NCBI GenBank assembly: GCA_017546725.1
Contig: JAFYRX010000034.1
Span: forward strand, 1 to 64,000
Direction: 5' to 3'
DNA from: Alistipes sp.
GTDB taxonomy: Bacteria; Bacteroidota; Bacteroidia; Bacteroidales; Rikenellaceae
Length of the DNA: 64,000 nucleotides
Positions 61,256 to 64,000 of the stretch are shown here, piece by piece. Position 1 is the first letter of the stretch. The number at the start of each line of letters is the position of its first letter. The notes beneath the pieces are model-generated. The model was not told where the DNA came from, made no database searches, and saw only the letters and a program-made list of their open reading frames with translations. A program made the translations under genes and the position numbers.

Positions 61256-62065
61256 TTATTGCTTCTTACTCTTTGCTTCGTGCTGGCGAACGAAACGCAA
61301 CAGCAGAGGATAGGCGGGCTCGCACATATTATGGCCGAAGCCGTCCAACTCATAGAGCGTAGCATCGGGGTGTTTGACCATTTGGAACACTCGCCACATA
61401 TAGGCATTCTCCTCATAACGGCCCAACATCTCCATCTCTCTGTCGCCAGTAATCATCAGGAAGGGAGCGGCATCACCACGAACGTGGTATAGCGGAGAGA
61501 GCGAATCAACAACAGGGCGGGTATTGACTATACCGCGAGAACGACGCTCCTCAAAATGGGTAATAGCCTGACCGCTGAACGGGATTACACCCTTCAGTGC
61601 ATTGGCATCGTAGCAATACTTATTCAATCGCGTAGCATCCAGGCCCACCATACTTACCAGATAACCACCAGCCGAGTGGCCCGAGAGATATACCTTCGAA
61701 GCGCTACCACCGTAGTGTTCGATATTGGCAAATACCCACGCCACAGCGCAAGCCGCATCATCGATAATCTCACTGACACTAACTTTGGGCGAGAAGCGAT
61801 AACCTACGCCCACAACCACACAACGACCATCGAGCAATTGCTGCGGAATCTCCTTCTTGCCACCCGTCAAACCACCGCCGTGAAACCACACCACAACGGG
61901 CAAATCCTTTGCACCCTCGATGGTAGCGACATCCAAGCGGCACATCTGTGCGCTATATTCATCTACGTTACGATAGACTATTTCGCGCTCAAACTTGTAA
62001 TCGGCAGCCGATGCTACAGCGACACACAAGAGCGACAGGACGAGAGTAAAAAATCTTTTCATCAT
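61256..62065 (-). CDS. Secreted alpha/beta hydrolase (esterase)
   Basis: 269 residues, signal peptide (VAVASAADY). Oxyanion-hole motif VVWFHGGGLTGGKK, nucleophile GHSAGGYL, Asp candidate in MITGDREME and His in DGFGHNM: a complete catalytic triad. Resembles carboxylesterases of the hormone-sensitive-lipase/BD-FAE type that deacylate carbohydrates. Co-transcribed with the metallophosphoesterase. Substrate inferred only. Confidence 0.88.
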   Translation of the reverse strand: MMKRFFTLVLSLLCVAVASAADYKFEREIVYRNVDEYSAQMCRLDVATIEGAKDLPVVVWFHGGGLTGGKKEIPQQLLDGRCVVVGVGYRFSPKVSVSEIIDDAACAVAWVFANIEHYGGSASKVYLSGHSAGGYLVSMVGLDATRLNKYCYDANALKGVIPFSGQAITHFEERRSRGIVNTRPVVDSLSPLYHVRGDAAPFLMITGDREMEMLGRYEENAYMWRVFQMVKHPDATLYELDGFGHNMCEPAYPLLLRFVRQHEAKSKKQ

Positions 62066-62086
62066 AATATTAAGGGTATTATAGGG

Positions 62087-62764
62087 TTATGCCTTTGATA
62101 CGGCCTCGATAAAATCGTTGTTGCGCGCCCACATAGGAGCCGTAGCAAACCAAAACTCGCGAGCCTCGGTCTTATGCGAAGGTCGCTCGCTCTGTCTGTC
62201 GGCCAAGAACTCCTCATCGGTGGGATGCTCCTCGGCGGTAAACTCCTCCCACCACACCTTGTGACGTGTACGCAATTCACGCAACGCATCACGCTCCACG
62301 CCTCCCGTTTGGCGGTAAGTGGCCCACAACTGCAACAACGAATACTCAGCCGTCTTAGGCGATATATCCGATATGACACTCTCCAGGCAGTCGTAATCCT
62401 CCAACTCGACATAGCAAAAAGCCAAAATAACGGTCGCCTGCAGGTGGTCCTCCTCGTCGAAATCGATGACTCGCTCCCACAAGGCGGTAGCCATCTCGAC
62501 CTCATCAATCGAGAAGTAATCCAAAGCCGAGTCATAGATTAACTCCAGCGCTGCACGCGACGAAGCATCGTTCCAATCAAGAGGCACAGACTCCTCGCCT
62601 GCGGCATCAAGCAACAGTTGCACCTTCTCGGCACGATACTCACAGGCATCGGCCATACGCCCCTGACGCTCAAGATTCTGCGACGTGCGCAGGATTCGGC
62701 TGCAATCGATACCCTCGACGTGCCACAGCCCCGACGAAGTAGGTGAAAGAGTGATTTTATTCAT
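62087..62764 (-). CDS. TPR-like helical repeat protein
   Basis: 225 residues, no signal peptide. Repeated helical segments (LERQGRMADACEYRAEKVQLLL, ALELIYDSALDYFSIDEVEMATALWERVI, ATVILAFCYVELEDYDCLESVI) read as degenerate tetratricopeptide repeats. Acidic, cytoplasmic, probably a protein-interaction module. Its start shares one base with the cstA stop, so it is coupled to that gene. No specific function. Confidence 0.7.
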   Translation of the reverse strand: MNKITLSPTSSGLWHVEGIDCSRILRTSQNLERQGRMADACEYRAEKVQLLLDAAGEESVPLDWNDASSRAALELIYDSALDYFSIDEVEMATALWERVIDFDEEDHLQATVILAFCYVELEDYDCLESVISDISPKTAEYSLLQLWATYRQTGGVERDALRELRTRHKVWWEEFTAEEHPTDEEFLADRQSERPSHKTEAREFWFATAPMWARNNDFIEAVSKA

Positions 62765-64000
62765 TATTTATTATTTAGAGCATTAGCACGCTTGGTCACT
62801 TTACGCCACATCAGAGCCGTAATCACAAGAGTTACGACACCACCCAAAACATACGAGAGCGAAGTGCTACCCATACCGATGAATTGGTTGGACGTAAAGA
62901 TAAACGTAGTACATATATAAGTCATAAATACAGCGGCTGGCAGGGCAACCCATATATTACGGTTGTGCTCCTTGAGATATACGACTATAACCCACAGCGT
63001 GATAACCGACATCGACTGATTGAACCACGCAAAGTAACGCCATATAATATCGAAATCGACAAACAACAGCACCGTACCGATGGCAAACAACGGCAGACTG
63101 ATAGCCAAACGCTTGGGGATAGAACGCTGTTCAATCTTCAGCACATCGGCCACAATCAAACGAGCCGAACGGAATGCCGTATCGCCCGAAGTGATGGGTG
63201 CAGCAACAACACCAAGCATAGCGAGGATACCACCTACAACGCCCAATGTAGTGATAGATATGTTATTCACAGCCCAAGCGGCATTATTGCCGTTCTCAGC
63301 CAAAGCCGCAGAGAGATTCTCCACTCCACCAAAGAACGCCATAGCGACAGCAGCCCATATAAGTGCAATTATCGACTCCGAAATCATCGCTCCGTAGAAT
63401 GCAGCACGTCCCTCGCGCTCGTTATTGATACAACGTGCCATCAGCGGAGACTGCGTAGCGTGGAAACCCGAGATAGCGCCACACGCAATCGAGATAAAGA
63501 GCGTCGGCACAATAGGCATAGACTCTGCCTGCGGGTGGAAGTTACGCAGTGACGAGAATGTGAGTTCAGGGATGGTATAATCACCCACAAACAACACCAC
63601 CGCCAAGCCCAACGCCATAAAGAGCAGAGCCGCACCGAACAAGGGATATATCTTGCCGATGAGTTTGTCGATAGGCAACATAGTGGCTATGAAATAATAG
63701 ACCAAGATGATACCTACCCACCACCAATAGGGAATCGCAGGAGCAATCTCGCTCAAGATGCTGGCAGGAGAGCGCATAAACACTACTCCTACAAGAATCA
63801 GCAACACGAGCGACATCACACGCATAAAATCACGCAGACCGCCACCCAAATATCGGCCCACGATTTCAGGCAGGCTGACACCCTCGTTGCGGGTGATAAT
63901 GATGCCCGAGATGTAGTCGTGCATAGCACCGATGAATATGCCGCCCAACGTAATCCAAATGAATGCAACGGGGCCGAAACAAGCACCCATAATCGCTCCG
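62764..64000 (-). CDS. cstA: Carbon starvation protein A, partial (5' end outside window)
   Basis: Peptide or pyruvate transporter family, many membrane segments. The frame stays open to the window edge (GAI precedes MGACFGPVAFIWITLGGIFIGAMHDYISGIIITRNEG), so the apparent Met at 63990 is internal and roughly the first 70-100 residues are missing. SLPEIVGRYLGGGLRDFMR and GFHATQSPLMARCINNEREGRAAFYGAMISESIIAL are CstA signatures. It is upstream of, and coupled to, the TPR-like gene. Confidence 0.93.
   Translation of the reverse strand, partial: GAIMGACFGPVAFIWITLGGIFIGAMHDYISGIIITRNEGVSLPEIVGRYLGGGLRDFMRVMSLVLLILVGVVFMRSPASILSEIAPAIPYWWWVGIILVYYFIATMLPIDKLIGKIYPLFGAALLFMALGLAVVLFVGDYTIPELTFSSLRNFHPQAESMPIVPTLFISIACGAISGFHATQSPLMARCINNEREGRAAFYGAMISESIIALIWAAVAMAFFGGVENLSAALAENGNNAAWAVNNISITTLGVVGGILAMLGVVAAPITSGDTAFRSARLIVADVLKIEQRSIPKRLAISLPLFAIGTVLLFVDFDIIWRYFAWFNQSMSVITLWVIVVYLKEHNRNIWVALPAAVFMTYICTTFIFTSNQFIGMGSTSLSYVLGGVVTLVITALMWRKVTKRANALNNK

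Noticed and set aside
1..64000. CRISPR array, prophage, insertion sequence or integrative element
   Set aside because: No regularly spaced direct repeats, transposase, integrase or phage structural gene was seen anywhere in the window.

Overview
The window is a stretch of chromosome from a Bacteroidales bacterium. An Alistipes-like member of the Rikenellaceae fits best, but the genus is inference. Support comes from family content: S16 with a long Ala/Glu/Lys-rich tail, DUF4271 next to hemD, DUF3467, PdxB, GH92, GH95 and GH106 enzymes, a fimbrillin-like lipoprotein and many Cys-lipobox lipoproteins. Support also comes from the promoters, which repeatedly show a TAnnTTTG element with TTG 19-22 bases upstream, the Bacteroidetes sigma-ABfr pattern. 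Shine-Dalgarno sequences are mostly absent. I found no rRNA, tRNA, CRISPR array, transposase or prophage gene.

Layout. 0-3 kb: rpsP, rimM, prfC. 3-7 kb: GH92 mannosidase, a two-gene chromate transporter and a cytoplasmic FKBP. 7-9 kb: an operon of three related small membrane proteins plus a small XRE regulator. 9-25 kb: queA and a carbohydrate region with a sialidase, a GH95 fucosidase, a KDG kinase/KDPG aldolase/MFS transporter set, and GH78 and GH106 rhamnosidases, plus an HxlR regulator opposite a cupin. No SusC/SusD pair is present. 25.5-34 kb: a likely ten-gene minus-strand operon (lysE-type exporter, cmk, ispH, a small membrane protein, an S41 protease, a histidine kinase, DUF4271, hemD, rnpA, yidD). 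34-49.6 kb: housekeeping genes (DUF3467, folC, lnt, pdxB, two FKBP lipoproteins, queG, acyl-CoA ligase, GDPD, DUF2147, aspartokinase, NUDIX, birA, gcvH, mdh). 49.6-52.3 kb: an AT-rich fimbrillin-like lipoprotein behind a long leader with small ORFs, and an orphan DUF4435 protein. 52.4-64 kb: SUI1, a 990-residue secreted metalloprotease-like protein, PBP1A, asd, and a minus-strand group ending in a truncated cstA.

The most unusual signals are outside the usual genes. A 118-123 bp element occurs three times (8834, 44388, 48078); its ends pair, and both the outer helix and an internal hairpin change by compensatory substitutions between copies. A second family of cruciform-like repeats occurs at 25424 and 51051. 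Other points of interest are the membrane-protein/XRE operon at 7032-8773 and the uORF-bearing leader at 49719-50005.
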